Shown piece after piece: positions 1 through 8,655 of a stretch of 64,000 nucleotides of DNA (its first letter is position 1; every line of letters starts with the position of its first letter). Both the position numbers and the translations under genes were made by a program. Location: the NCBI RefSeq assembly GCF_001653335.1, contig NZ_CP015079.1, positions 2,666,001-2,730,000 of the forward strand, given 5' to 3'. Source of the DNA: Nocardioides dokdonensis FR1436 (lineage in GTDB: Bacteria; Actinomycetota; Actinomycetes; Propionibacteriales; Nocardioidaceae). A model generated the notes under the pieces. It saw nothing but the letters and a program-made list of their open reading frames with translations. It searched no databases and had not been told where the DNA came from.

Positions 1-1197
1 ACGTGCGCCTCGAGCGCGGTCATCCGCTTCCTCTACTCCACCTACGACACCGTCGCGACGTCGTGGGAGGCCAAGTTCATGTGGGAACGGTGGGCCGACC
101 ACCTCGGGCTGCCGGGGTTCGAGCCGCTGGCCGACCCGCCGGTGCTCTCGCGCTTCCACCGCACCGGGATGCTGCACCTCGACGTGCCGGCCGTGCCGCA
201 CGACGAGGGGATGCGGCTCCTGGAGGCCGCCGGGGTGCCGTGCGAGCACCTCGGGCCCGACGAGCTCGCCGCCCGGTTCCCGCACCTCGACACCGGTGCC
301 TACTGGCCCAACAAGCCGGTGGCCGACGACGCGTTCTGGGAGGACGCACCGGCCCGGCTCGGGGCGATCTGGACCCCCGACGCCGGCTACATGGACGACC
401 CGCGGCTGGCCGCCGACAACCTCGCCGTCGCGGCCCGGCTGCACGGTGCGACGACGGCGTACCGCGCCCGGGTCGTCGCCGTCGAGCGTCGCGGCTCGCT
501 GTGGCACCTCGCCCTGGCCGACGGGCGCCGGGTGGAGTCGCCGGTCGTGGTCAACGCGGCAGGCCCCTGGTCGGGGGCGTTCAACGCGATGGCGGGCATC
601 GGGGCGGAGTTCACCATCGGCGTCCGGCCGCTGCGCCAGGAGGTGCACCAGGTGGCCCAGCCGGAGGGGTACGGCACCGACGCCGCACCTGGCCCGGGCG
701 TCTTCGACATCGACCTCGGCACCTACATGCGTCCCGGGCCGCAGCAGGCCTGGGTCGTCGGCGGCACCGAGCCCGCGTGCGACCCCTTCGACTGGATCGA
801 GGACCCCGACACCATCGACGACCACGTCACGCTGGCGCGCTACGAGTCGCAGGTGACGCGGGCTGCCCGGCGGCTGCCCGAGCTGCGGGTGCCCAACCGG
901 CCCTGCGGGGTCGTCGGGGTCTACGACGTCGCCGACGACTGGACACCCATCTACGACCGCACCGACGCCGACGGCTTCTACGTCGCGATGGGCACCAGCG
1001 GCAACCAGTTCAAGAACGCTCCCATCGCCGGGTGCTTCCTGGCCGCGATCATCGCCGCGGTGGAGGACGGCGGCGTGGACCACGACCGTGACCCGGTCAC
1101 CTACGTCGGCGAGCACACCGGTCTGAAGATCGACCTGGCGGCGTTCTCCCGGATCCGTCCGGTGAACGCCGCCAGCACCCGCACCGTGCTCGGGTAG
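1..1197 (+). CDS. FAD-dependent oxidoreductase, DAO family (5' end cut off)
   Basis: The reading frame is open from the first base, so the gene starts left of the window; 398 residues and the stop are present. The visible part has the late substrate- and FAD-binding layout of DAO/sarcosine-oxidase-like flavoproteins. There is a VVNAAGPWSG stretch near residue 185 and, near the C-terminus, a GFYVAMGTSGNQFKNAP motif of the kind that closes over FAD. The N-terminal GxGxxG Rossmann motif is off the edge. The family oxidises C-N bonds of amines or N-methylated amino acids. The substrate cannot be told from sequence, but amine-oxidising genes are common further right. It ends 15 bp before a convergent gene. 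Confidence 0.8.
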   Translation, partial: TCASSAVIRFLYSTYDTVATSWEAKFMWERWADHLGLPGFEPLADPPVLSRFHRTGMLHLDVPAVPHDEGMRLLEAAGVPCEHLGPDELAARFPHLDTGAYWPNKPVADDAFWEDAPARLGAIWTPDAGYMDDPRLAADNLAVAARLHGATTAYRARVVAVERRGSLWHLALADGRRVESPVVVNAAGPWSGAFNAMAGIGAEFTIGVRPLRQEVHQVAQPEGYGTDAAPGPGVFDIDLGTYMRPGPQQAWVVGGTEPACDPFDWIEDPDTIDDHVTLARYESQVTRAARRLPELRVPNRPCGVVGVYDVADDWTPIYDRTDADGFYVAMGTSGNQFKNAPIAGCFLAAIIAAVEDGGVDHDRDPVTYVGEHTGLKIDLAAFSRIRPVNAASTRTVLG

Positions 1198-1212
1198 GTC
1201 GGCCCCGGCGGC

Positions 1213-2124
1213 TCAGAAGGCATGGGCCATGAGCTCGCCGAACAGGTCGTGCTCGTCGACGGCCAGGCCGCGGGCCCGGAACCAGGTGGCCATGTGGGTG
1301 CAGTCACGCAGCAGGAAGTCCATCCCGTTCACGTTGCCGACCAGGTCGACGACCTGCGGCAGGTCGATGACGACCAGCCGCTCGCCGGCGGCCAGCACGT
1401 TGTACGGCGACAGGTCGCCGTGCACGATCCCGGCCTGCACCATCAGCGCCATCGCGTCGCGGGTCTGCTCCCAGTACGACGCCAGCAGCCCCGGCTCCGG
1501 TCTCGACTGCGCCAGCCGGGGCGCGGTCTCGTGCCCGTGCTCGCCCTCGACGGTGATCCACTCCATCAGCAGCTCGGTGCCGTCGACCTGCACCGGGTAG
1601 GGCACCGGCAGGCCCAGCGTCCAGAGCCTGGTCAGGGCCTGCCACTCGGCCCAGGCCCACTGGCCCGCGGCGACCGCCCGGCCGTGCGCGGTCTTCTTGG
1701 CCATCGCCCGGGCGTCGCGCGTGTTCCGGACCCTGCGCCCCTCGGTGTAGGCGCCGGAGCGGTGGAACGTGCGGTGCTCCTCGCTGCGGTAGCGCTTGGC
1801 CACCATGACCACCGACTGTCCAAAGTCGCCCGGAGGGTGGGTCGGGTCGGTGTCGGGCACGGCGCGCTCGAGCAGGAACGCGTCGGCCTCCTTGCCGGTC
1901 TTCAGGACACCGAGCTCGGTGTCGACGGCCGCCTGGCTGGTGACCACCCAGGCGGGCCGGGGCTCGGGGCCGCGCGAGAGCGGCTCGACCTCGAGCCAGG
2001 TGGACCAGCGCTGGCCCTCGTCGAGGTCGTCGAGCGGGCGGAAGTCGAAGTCGAAGTGCTCGGCGCCGCGCTGGGGGTCAGGGGTGGTGCGGTCGTGCGG
2101 GTGCTGAGAGACGTCGTACGTCAC
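1213..2124 (-). CDS. RIO-type serine/threonine protein kinase
   Basis: A 303-residue protein with the compact RIO kinase set: a KTGKEA nucleotide loop (residues 75-80), a VAK lysine (K110), the catalytic HGDLSPYN segment (235-242) and the metal-binding IDLPQ (253-257, RIO1-type IDxPQ). The frame can be extended upstream to base 2358. I chose the GTG at 2124 because GGAG lies 8 nt before it and the family-like sequence starts there; the 78 extra residues have no family character. Bacterial RIO proteins are poorly understood, and a role in RNA or translation is inferred only by analogy to archaeal and eukaryotic RIO1. It follows the Nudix gene on the same strand after 346 bp. Confidence 0.82.
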   Translation of the reverse strand: MTYDVSQHPHDRTTPDPQRGAEHFDFDFRPLDDLDEGQRWSTWLEVEPLSRGPEPRPAWVVTSQAAVDTELGVLKTGKEADAFLLERAVPDTDPTHPPGDFGQSVVMVAKRYRSEEHRTFHRSGAYTEGRRVRNTRDARAMAKKTAHGRAVAAGQWAWAEWQALTRLWTLGLPVPYPVQVDGTELLMEWITVEGEHGHETAPRLAQSRPEPGLLASYWEQTRDAMALMVQAGIVHGDLSPYNVLAAGERLVVIDLPQVVDLVGNVNGMDFLLRDCTHMATWFRARGLAVDEHDLFGELMAHAF

Positions 2125-2470
2125 GGTGGGTGCTCCATCGGGAGAAGAGGATGTGGTCTGCGGACAGGCCAGGGACAGTCGTCGACATGTCACGCTCCTC
2201 TCGACGGGCACGGCTCGGACGCCGTGCTGCTCCGGTCCAGGGTGAAGGGTCTCCGGACGCGACGCAACGGATTTTCGGCCGCCACGACCAGCGTCCCCCA
2301 CCGAGGGTGCGACTCGGGCCAGGGGGCTCATCGCTCGGCAGGTCATCGGCCGTGCCACTCAGGTGCACCGGGGGCCGGTGTCTCCGACGACGTGCCTGTC
2401 GCTGCGATGCACGGCCGGACCGCTCCATACGGATCTGCGACGACCGGGCGGTCCCGACCCGACCTGGTCG
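2125..2470. other. Non-coding gap of 346 bp
   Basis: This stretch separates the Nudix gene from the downstream RIO kinase. It presumably holds the kinase promoter and leader. Short open frames on both strands have no recognisable content, and I see no clear hairpin, repeat or -10/-35 pair. Confidence 0.5.
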
Positions 2471-2944
2471 TCACGACCAGTCGACCTCCGGCATCGCTCC
2501 CGAGCGTGACGCGGGTGCCGGCTGCAACCGCTCGTGAGCCCCCACGGCATCCATGACGTCCTTGAGCCAGCTCACCTGCCGGAAGCCGGGCGCGGTACGG
2601 CGGGTCACCCAGCGATAGGCATCGTGCTCCCAGTTGATGGCCAGTCGCTTGACCAGCGTCTCGCCGCGGAAGGTGTGCACCTGCCAGGTGTTCGCCCCGG
2701 CGTCGACCAGCTCCACGACGGGTCCTTCGTCCAGCGAGACGAGATCGGCCACTCGGAGCCCGGTCTCCTCTAAGACCTCCGCGAGAGCCTGCTCCAGCGG
2801 GCTGACCCCCGGCTCGAGGAACCCCGTCACGCAGTGCCAGAGCCCGTTGTCGTGGGACACCGCGTCGCTGCGTCGCAGGAGCGCGGTCCTGCCTCGCCGC
2901 TGCAGGACCACGGCGACGATGTTCTTGGTGTGTGGGGGTGGCAC
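2471..2944 (-). CDS. Nudix-domain protein with a degenerate Nudix box
   Basis: A 157-residue single-domain Nudix protein. The box is at residues 41-63, beginning GFLEPG and ending EVLEETGL. The metal-binding EVLEE half is intact, but the first conserved glutamate is Val47 and the arginine of the REUxEE motif is Ala. Such changes fit altered substrate choice or weak activity. Family members hydrolyse NDP-X compounds; the substrate here is unknown. The GTG start has AGGGAG 6 nt upstream. It lies 29 bp after the phosphotransferase gene on the same strand and may be the last gene of that operon. Confidence 0.8.
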   Translation of the reverse strand: MPPPHTKNIVAVVLQRRGRTALLRRSDAVSHDNGLWHCVTGFLEPGVSPLEQALAEVLEETGLRVADLVSLDEGPVVELVDAGANTWQVHTFRGETLVKRLAINWEHDAYRWVTRRTAPGFRQVSWLKDVMDAVGAHERLQPAPASRSGAMPEVDWS

Positions 2945-2973
2945 GGTGGCTCCCTGAGGTCAGCGGACAGCGG

Positions 2974-4050
2974 TCAGACGCCGGCCACGACGCGCGCCTG
3001 GTCCAGGAGCGTCACTGCCCAGGCGTGCAGCATCTTGCCGGTGTCGCGCGGGGCCAGGCCCGCGCAGGCCCGAGCATGGGTTCCCTCGATGACGATGGCG
3101 AGCTTCCACGATGCCAGCACCTCGTACCAGTCGATGGCGGACATGTCCCGGTGGGACCGGTCCGCGTAGTGCTGGACGAGCTCCGGCTTCGTGACCGCGG
3201 ACGCCATGGAGTCGACCGACCAGCCGACGCCGTGCGGCCGACCAGGTCGAGGCCACGTGGCCAGCAGCGACCCGAGGTCGAGCAACGGGTCACCGATCGT
3301 CGCCATCTCCCAGTCCACGATCGCTGCCACCTCGGCAGTGCTCGGATCGACCAGCAGGTTCGCCAGGTGGAAGTCTCCGTGCAGTATCCCGGGGGTCCAG
3401 TCGGCGGGCCGGTTGTCGTCGAGCCAGTCACCGATGGCAGCGACTGCAGGTAGGTCCGGGCCCTGGTACTCGGGGAACCGGGCGTAGGTGGCCAGCTCGG
3501 AACGCCACCGCGCGACCTGCCGTTCCAGGAAGCCGTCGGGCCGGCCGACTCCGGACAGGCCCACCGCCTCGTGGTCCACCTCGCCCAGTCCGGCCAGGGC
3601 CTCCACGGTCGAGAAGCACAGCCGGCGGGTGCGCGTCACGTCCTCCTCGGCCCACGGCATCTCCACCGTCGGATTGAGGCCGTCGACGAGTTCCATGACG
3701 TAGAAGGCCGCGCCGCCGAGGATGTCCTCGTCCGGGCAGTCCGCTACCAACCGCGCGTGCGGGACCCTCGTCCGGCTGAGGCCGTCCAGGACCCGCATCT
3801 CCCGGCGGAGGTTGTCGTTCGTGCTGGTCCTCAGGTGACGGGGCCCGCGACGGAGCACCAGGTCACGGCTGCCGCGACGGAGGCGGAGCAGGATGTTCTG
3901 CGTCCCGCCACCCAGCAGCCCCACCACCTCGAGCGGCCGTCCCGGTGAGACGCCCTGGTCGTCCAACCAGGCGCGGAGCGCAACCAGGTCGATCAGGCCG
4001 TCGATCTGTGTCGAGACCGAGAGGTCGGTGGACGGGCTGCCCACGCTCAC
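2974..4050 (-). CDS. APH-family phosphotransferase (acyl-CoA-metabolism type)
   Basis: 358 residues with the aminoglycoside-phosphotransferase/choline-kinase fold: a glycine-rich GGGTQN loop (48-52), catalytic HGDFHLAN (224-231) and metal-binding DWEMATIGDP (246-255). The DWEMATIGDPLLDLG wording is typical of the branch fused or adjacent to acyl-CoA dehydrogenases (ACAD10-like), thought to phosphorylate hydroxy-acyl intermediates, rather than antibiotic-resistance enzymes. The GTG start overlaps the stop of the upstream monooxygenase gene (GTGA), so the two are translationally coupled. Role in the local pathway: inferred phosphorylation of a hydroxylated intermediate. Confidence 0.82.
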   Translation of the reverse strand: MSVGSPSTDLSVSTQIDGLIDLVALRAWLDDQGVSPGRPLEVVGLLGGGTQNILLRLRRGSRDLVLRRGPRHLRTSTNDNLRREMRVLDGLSRTRVPHARLVADCPDEDILGGAAFYVMELVDGLNPTVEMPWAEEDVTRTRRLCFSTVEALAGLGEVDHEAVGLSGVGRPDGFLERQVARWRSELATYARFPEYQGPDLPAVAAIGDWLDDNRPADWTPGILHGDFHLANLLVDPSTAEVAAIVDWEMATIGDPLLDLGSLLATWPRPGRPHGVGWSVDSMASAVTKPELVQHYADRSHRDMSAIDWYEVLASWKLAIVIEGTHARACAGLAPRDTGKMLHAWAVTLLDQARVVAGV

Positions 4051-5135
4051 CTCGGTCCCCGAGCGACCTCGGCCAGCCGAGCCTTGACGGGCGCCGCGAC
4101 CTCGGAGGCCAGGTAGTGCATCCGAGCGGTGCCACTGGCCACCGACTCACCAGGCAGCTGGGCGAAGTAGTGCATGTCTCGGACCTGTGGACGCAGCTTC
4201 TTGAGCTCGAGGATCTCCTGGATCGCCATCTCGGCATCCTGCAACCGGTAGGCACCACCGGCCAGGACATCGGCCGGTGTCTGGAAGCGGGGGATCTCGT
4301 CAGGGTCCCCGAAGGCGCCCCACTCGATGTAGGCGTTGAGCTGGTACACGGCGCACTCGCCGATCTCGGCCCAGACCTTCTCCGGGTCCTCGGCCACCAC
4401 TGCCCATTGGCCGGCCATGATGCGCGCGTCGTCCAGGTCTCGTCCGTGGCGGGCCCAGGCATCGAGGAAGGCCTCCTGGTGGTGGTTCTGGGTGCTCAGG
4501 AATCCATCACCCAGCCGCGCGGCCCGATCGATCGCCTTGTCGGCCATCGCGCCGATGAGAAGCCCGGGGACCTTCTCGGGCAGCGGGTGGACCGGAAGCC
4601 CGGGGTAGGTGTGACGCTTGCCCTCGAACGGCTCGGCAGAGCCCGCCCAGGCACGCTTGATGACCTCGATCCCTTCCTCGAGGAGGCTGGGTCGGTTCTT
4701 CAGGTTGCGACCGAACGCCTCGAACTCCCGCTTCCAGTATCCCAGGCCGACACCGAGGTCGAACCGTCCGCCGGAGAGGAGGGAGAGGGTGGCAGCGTCC
4801 TCGGCGAGGCGGATCGGCTCATGCAGTGGTGACACGATCAGGTTGGTGCCAAGGTGCATGGTCGAAGTTCGCTCCGCTATGGCCGCGAGCAGGACCAGGG
4901 GGGAAGGGGTGTACCCGTCGGGGCAGAAGTGGTGCTCCGTCAGCCACACCGACTCCAGCCCCGCCTCCTCAGCCTCGACGACCTGGTCGAGCACCTCGCG
5001 GTAGAAGGTGCTGAACGAGCGCTGCGCCGACGGGGGGTTCCGGAAGTCGTACCAGAGCCCGATCCGGAGCGCGTCGAGCTCGTCCTGGTTCGACTGCGCG
5101 TGCACGTCGGCCGGGGGGGAGAAGGTCGTGCTCAT
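4047..5135 (-). CDS. Luciferase-like (LLM class) flavin-dependent monooxygenase
   Basis: A 362-residue TIM-barrel protein of the bacterial luciferase family. It shows the early WLTEHHF motif, LGTNLIVSPLHEPIRLAEDAA-type strand and SGGRFDLGVGLGYW segment that shape the flavin/F420 pocket. It lies directly after a flavin reductase gene, with an ATGA overlap. That pairing suggests a two-component FMNH2-dependent monooxygenase that hydroxylates or performs Baeyer-Villiger oxidation. The start is the ATG at 5135, where homology begins; the upstream extension is a frame shadow of the reductase gene. Substrate unknown. Confidence 0.85.
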   Translation of the reverse strand: MSTTFSPPADVHAQSNQDELDALRIGLWYDFRNPPSAQRSFSTFYREVLDQVVEAEEAGLESVWLTEHHFCPDGYTPSPLVLLAAIAERTSTMHLGTNLIVSPLHEPIRLAEDAATLSLLSGGRFDLGVGLGYWKREFEAFGRNLKNRPSLLEEGIEVIKRAWAGSAEPFEGKRHTYPGLPVHPLPEKVPGLLIGAMADKAIDRAARLGDGFLSTQNHHQEAFLDAWARHGRDLDDARIMAGQWAVVAEDPEKVWAEIGECAVYQLNAYIEWGAFGDPDEIPRFQTPADVLAGGAYRLQDAEMAIQEILELKKLRPQVRDMHYFAQLPGESVASGTARMHYLASEVAAPVKARLAEVARGPR

Positions 5136-5629
5136 GCCGGGTCTCCTTCGATCGTGTGGAACTTCCGGTTCTGGTAGACGACCGGTGTGGCACCCGACAT
5201 CTCCACGTCGACGATCTCGCCGACCAGGATGGTGTGGTCGCCGCCGTCGTGCTTGGCGTAGGCGCGGCACTCCACGCGGACGGGGACGTTCGCCAGGCTG
5301 GGCAGACCGGTGCTGAAGTTGAACTCGCCGCCGCCGAACTTGTCAGCGTCCCGCGAGGCGAAGCGGTAGGCCAGGTCGGCGTGCTCCTCGCCGAGGATGT
5401 GGATGTTCCACCGGTCCAGGCCCAGGAACGCCGGGTGGCACCGGGCGGTCTTGGCCAAGCAGACCAGCACCAGCGGCGGGTCCATCGACAGCGAGGTGAT
5501 GGCGCTGGCGGTGAAGCCCCAGGGCCGCCACGCGTCGTCGCAGGTCGTGACGACCGTGACGCCTGCAGGCAGGGCCGCCATGGCGTCCTTGAAGGAGGCC
5601 ACTACGGGGTCGAGAGCCGTGGCAGTCAT
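5132..5629 (-). CDS. Flavin reductase (FMN-binding split-barrel, HpaC-like)
   Basis: 165 residues. The N-terminus FKDAMAALPAGVTVVTT and the FTASAITSLSMDPPLVLVCL segment are signatures of the short-chain flavin reductase family that supplies reduced FMN/FAD to a partner monooxygenase. The ending, near YQNRKFHTI, also fits. It lies between the hydrolase (11 bp gap) and the luciferase-like monooxygenase (ATGA overlap), so it is very likely the reductase component of that enzyme. ATG at 5629 chosen at the start of the homologous region. Confidence 0.88.
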   Translation of the reverse strand: MTATALDPVVASFKDAMAALPAGVTVVTTCDDAWRPWGFTASAITSLSMDPPLVLVCLAKTARCHPAFLGLDRWNIHILGEEHADLAYRFASRDADKFGGGEFNFSTGLPSLANVPVRVECRAYAKHDGGDHTILVGEIVDVEMSGATPVVYQNRKFHTIEGDPA

Positions 5630-5640
5630 GTCGGCGCTCC

Positions 5641-6444
5641 TCACAACTGGTCGAGGTAGTCGAGCAGTGCTTCCCGGTACTCCGCCTTCGCCTCGATGAA
5701 GGGGACGTGACCCGTGTCGAGCGCCACCAGCTTCGCCTGCGGGTAGGTCTCCGCCTGGTGCTCGGCGATCGTGAACGGAACGGTCGGGTCGTGCTTGCCT
5801 CCGAACACCAGTGTCGGAGCGGTGATCTTGGCGACTGCCTCGCGGAGGTCGACGTGCGCGAGGTCGAGAAGCGTCTCGTGCGCTCGGGCGCCGGCCTCGT
5901 TGAAGATCCACCACATCCAGTCGATGATCGCCGGGTCCAGGGCGACGTGCGCCTGCCCGGCCGACATCGCTCGCAGGAACGTGACCGGGTCGTCGTCGAG
6001 CGCAGCGATCATGTCCGGGATGCCGTCAGCGGGGATGCCGTGGGTCCAGTCCTCGGCGTTGGTGAATCGCGGGGCGGCCCCGCACGTCAGCACCAGGCCG
6101 GCGCAGCGTCGCCCCAGCGATGCAGCGGCCGAGGTCACCACGGCCCCACCGGCGGACCAGCCGTTCAGCACGACGGGCTCCAGGTCCAGGTGATCGACCA
6201 GGGCGACGACGTCGGCGCCGAGCGTCTCGATGCCCATGTCATCGAAGTCACGGTCCGATCGTCCGCAGGCCCGCTGGTCGGCCACGACCACGTCGTGCCC
6301 GGCTCGCAGGAGATAGGGCAGCACGTAGTCCCAGACCCGGCCGTTCATCCCCCAGCCGTGGACCAGCACCACCGGGGCACGATCTCCGCCCTTGTGGTGG
6401 TCGAAGTGAATCTCCCGGGTGCCCTCTACTGCGAGACGAGCCAT
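5641..6444 (-). CDS. Alpha/beta hydrolase
   Basis: 267 residues with a canonical alpha/beta-hydrolase fold: oxyanion HGWG (29-32), nucleophile elbow GWSAGG with Ser97, an acid in the GGKHDPTVPF segment and the C-terminal LDTGHVPF histidine. The proportions match meta-cleavage-product hydrolases, lactonases and epoxide-type hydrolases of catabolic operons. It is the first gene of the minus-strand operon hydrolase-flavin reductase-monooxygenase-phosphotransferase. A sensible but unproven role is hydrolysis of an ester or lactone made by the monooxygenase. Confidence 0.85.
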   Translation of the reverse strand: MARLAVEGTREIHFDHHKGGDRAPVVLVHGWGMNGRVWDYVLPYLLRAGHDVVVADQRACGRSDRDFDDMGIETLGADVVALVDHLDLEPVVLNGWSAGGAVVTSAAASLGRRCAGLVLTCGAAPRFTNAEDWTHGIPADGIPDMIAALDDDPVTFLRAMSAGQAHVALDPAIIDWMWWIFNEAGARAHETLLDLAHVDLREAVAKITAPTLVFGGKHDPTVPFTIAEHQAETYPQAKLVALDTGHVPFIEAKAEYREALLDYLDQL

Positions 6445-6465
6445 GACAGACCTCCTGCATCAGGA

Positions 6466-6486
6466 CCGGTTCGGTCGTCGAACCGG
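6466..6486. promoter_or_regulatory. Inverted repeat just upstream of the hydrolase operon
   Basis: Perfect 8-bp arms CCGGTTCG and CGAACCGG around a 5-nt loop, ending 21 nt before the hydrolase start codon. It could be a regulator binding site or an RNA hairpin in the leader. Confidence 0.5.
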
Positions 6487-6558
6487 CGCGTATGTGACTT
6501 CCTGCACGCTAGGGCCGCTGAGGCGTGTGGAGGAGCATCGGATCCGTCAGAGTTTGGT

Positions 6559-6570
6559 GATCTCGACAAG
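6559..6570. promoter_or_regulatory. Possible PucR-family half site, copy 1
   Basis: GATCTCGACAAG lies in the gap before the hydrolase operon and matches 11 of 12 bases of 8444-8455, in the gap between the PucR gene and the second luciferase-like gene. Both target genes flank the regulator, so a shared binding site is plausible but unproven. Confidence 0.3.
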
Positions 6571-6577
6571 TCAGGAG

Positions 6578-8386
6578 TCAGGGCGGCGGGAGGAGGTCAT
6601 GCACCTGCAGCGCCAGGCGCACCTTGAAAGCGTCGGTGAAGTCGTTGAGGTCGACCCCCATCGCCTCCCCGGCCTTGCCTACTCGGTAGCGCACGGTGTT
6701 CTCGTGGACCCCGAGCGTCCGACTCGCGGCGCGGATGTGGCAGTTGACCGCGAGGAACACGCGGATGGTCTCGATCAGCACGTCGTTCTGGTCGGTGCGC
6801 AGCAGCGGTGCCAACAGGGTGACCGCGAACTCCTGTGCCCGTCCGATGCCGGTGTCCTGCAGCAGCATCTGCAGCACCCCGGCGCGGTCCATCCGGAGCA
6901 GCTGCGGGCGTGCACCGAGCTCCAGGAGTGCCCGCTCCATGTCGCGCAGCTCGGTTGCCGCCGCAGACATCGAGACCAGTCCGACCTGGGGGAGCGAGAG
7001 GACCAGGTGCAGCACCCCGATCGCCTCCAGGTCCGGCCGGAGCGGCTCGAGCCGCTCGGCCAGGTCGATGCCGGGCCGTTCCTCGAGCAGGAGGATGTCC
7101 CCTCCAGGGATGCTGGTGTCGACCAGGCCGTCCAGGTCGAGCCGTTCCGAGAGGAGGTCGAGCAGGCCCTGACGCCGGGCTCGACCGGTGTGTCGCTGCT
7201 CGTCCCCGTGGCCGTAGCGCACCCGAAGGAGTCGGTAGGTCCCATCGGGACTGATCCCCCGCGCGGTCGCGGCGCGCCGCAGCGAGTCGGAGTCCCTCTC
7301 CCCGTTGAGGATGTCAGCCAGGAAGTCGCTGCGGGCCTGGGCCTCGCTCTCGGCCCGCCTCGACTCGGTCTGCAGCTGCAGGGCGATGGCGACGGCCGCA
7401 CGGTCGAGGATCTCGCGCTCCAGGTCCACGAACGGGCGGCCGAACTCGACGGCTTCGAGGTAGCCGACCCGGCGACGTTCCACGACGATCGGTGCCAGCA
7501 GTCGGCGGTGCGGGGACCCGATGGCCGGGAGCGAGGGCAGGAGGGCCGGGCTCGTGTCCTCGGCGGACCGCAGCTGACGAACGACCTGGAGATCGCGCGC
7601 GCGCTGCGGCAGCGCGGGCGGGTGGGCGAGCTTGAGGCTGGACGGGGCCTTCCAGGCGAGCACGTTGAGATCAGCCGAGTAGAGCACGACCGGACGGTGC
7701 AGGAACCCCTCCACCAGCGTGAGCAGGTCGTCGGTGTCCGCACCCTTGAGGGTGGCGTCGGAGAGCATGCGCGAGATGGTCGCGATCTTGCGGAGCTGCT
7801 GGTTCTTGTGCTGGATGACGGCGTTGTGCTGGTCCAGCTCGTCGCGGAGCTCGACCTGACGTACGGCGATCGCCGCCAGGCTGGCGAAGGCCTGGGCCGT
7901 GGCCAGCTCGGCGGTGCCGTACGTGTGGTCCCGGTCCTCGTTGTCGACGTAGATGACACCGATCACCTCACCGGCAAGCACCATCGGGACCGCCAGGATG
8001 TCGCGGACGCCGAAGTGGATCATCGCCTCGTGGTCGGTCAGCGGGTGGTTGACCGCATCCTTGGCCAGGATCGGCTTCCGTGTGGCCACCGCCTCCTTCG
8101 TCAGTCGGTCGCCGCCGCTGACGAGACGGCTGACGAGGTGCCCCATGTCGCCGGCCGCGGACCACCCGGCGTGGCACGCGAACCGACCGTCGCCGCGACG
8201 TAGGTAGACGGTGCACCGGGAGATCTGGAGCAGCTCGATGAGCCGGCGTCCGATGGCCTGCAGCACCAGGTGCAGCTCCATGGACTCCTCCATGGAGGCG
8301 AGCGCGATCTCTTCGAAAGCCCGCACGACGCCGTTGAGCCGGTTCTCGTCGGCGCGAAGCACATCCTGCCGGGACATGACGCCCAC
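6578..8386 (-). CDS. GAF-PucR transcriptional regulator (CdaR/PucR family)
   Basis: 602 residues. The N-terminal part (about 10-190) is a GAF sensor domain with LLQISRCTVYLRRGDGRF and a VIGVIYVDNEDRDH stretch. The middle is a GGDEF-like CdaR region. The C-terminus (about 535-600) carries the PucR helix-turn-helix, including SRTLGVHENTVRYRV. Such proteins usually activate nearby catabolic genes in response to a small ligand. Here it lies between the hydrolase/monooxygenase operon and the divergent luciferase-like gene at 8656, its likely targets. The GTG start at 8386 has AGGAG 7 nt upstream; an in-frame ATG at 8377 is the alternative. Confidence 0.88.
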   Translation of the reverse strand: MGVMSRQDVLRADENRLNGVVRAFEEIALASMEESMELHLVLQAIGRRLIELLQISRCTVYLRRGDGRFACHAGWSAAGDMGHLVSRLVSGGDRLTKEAVATRKPILAKDAVNHPLTDHEAMIHFGVRDILAVPMVLAGEVIGVIYVDNEDRDHTYGTAELATAQAFASLAAIAVRQVELRDELDQHNAVIQHKNQQLRKIATISRMLSDATLKGADTDDLLTLVEGFLHRPVVLYSADLNVLAWKAPSSLKLAHPPALPQRARDLQVVRQLRSAEDTSPALLPSLPAIGSPHRRLLAPIVVERRRVGYLEAVEFGRPFVDLEREILDRAAVAIALQLQTESRRAESEAQARSDFLADILNGERDSDSLRRAATARGISPDGTYRLLRVRYGHGDEQRHTGRARRQGLLDLLSERLDLDGLVDTSIPGGDILLLEERPGIDLAERLEPLRPDLEAIGVLHLVLSLPQVGLVSMSAAATELRDMERALLELGARPQLLRMDRAGVLQMLLQDTGIGRAQEFAVTLLAPLLRTDQNDVLIETIRVFLAVNCHIRAASRTLGVHENTVRYRVGKAGEAMGVDLNDFTDAFKVRLALQVHDLLPPP

Positions 8387-8443
8387 CCTGCCTCTCCTCG
8401 TCGGACAGCCCCTGGCTGCCTCTCCTGTCCGGTGTGGACTGTA

Positions 8444-8455
8444 GACCTCGACAAG
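8444..8455. promoter_or_regulatory. Possible PucR-family half site, copy 2
   Basis: GACCTCGACAAG in the 269-bp divergent gap between the PucR gene and the luciferase-like gene; 11 of 12 bases match 6559-6570. Confidence 0.3.
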
Positions 8456-8655
8456 ATCGGGAGGAAGCGGCTCTTCTCGCTGCGTCGCTCGGGTGCGACG
8501 GTCATCTCGGTGCTCGACCGGACCGGAAGGGGGTCACCCCCCACCACCGGTGCCCGAGCACCGGACATCGAACACCGCGAGAACTTCCTCGGATGGGTCC
8601 CGGACGCATCCAGCCGCAGGTGCACGCAGCCACCCAGATCACCAAGGAGAACAAG

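Noticed and set aside
1..1197. Frameshifted or broken oxidoreductase
   Set aside because: The frame is continuous from base 1 to the stop; the missing N-terminus is due to the window edge.
2125..2470. Extra small genes or a longer RIO kinase N-terminus
   Set aside because: Open frames here lack ribosome sites or family-like sequence, while GTG 2124 has a good GGAG.
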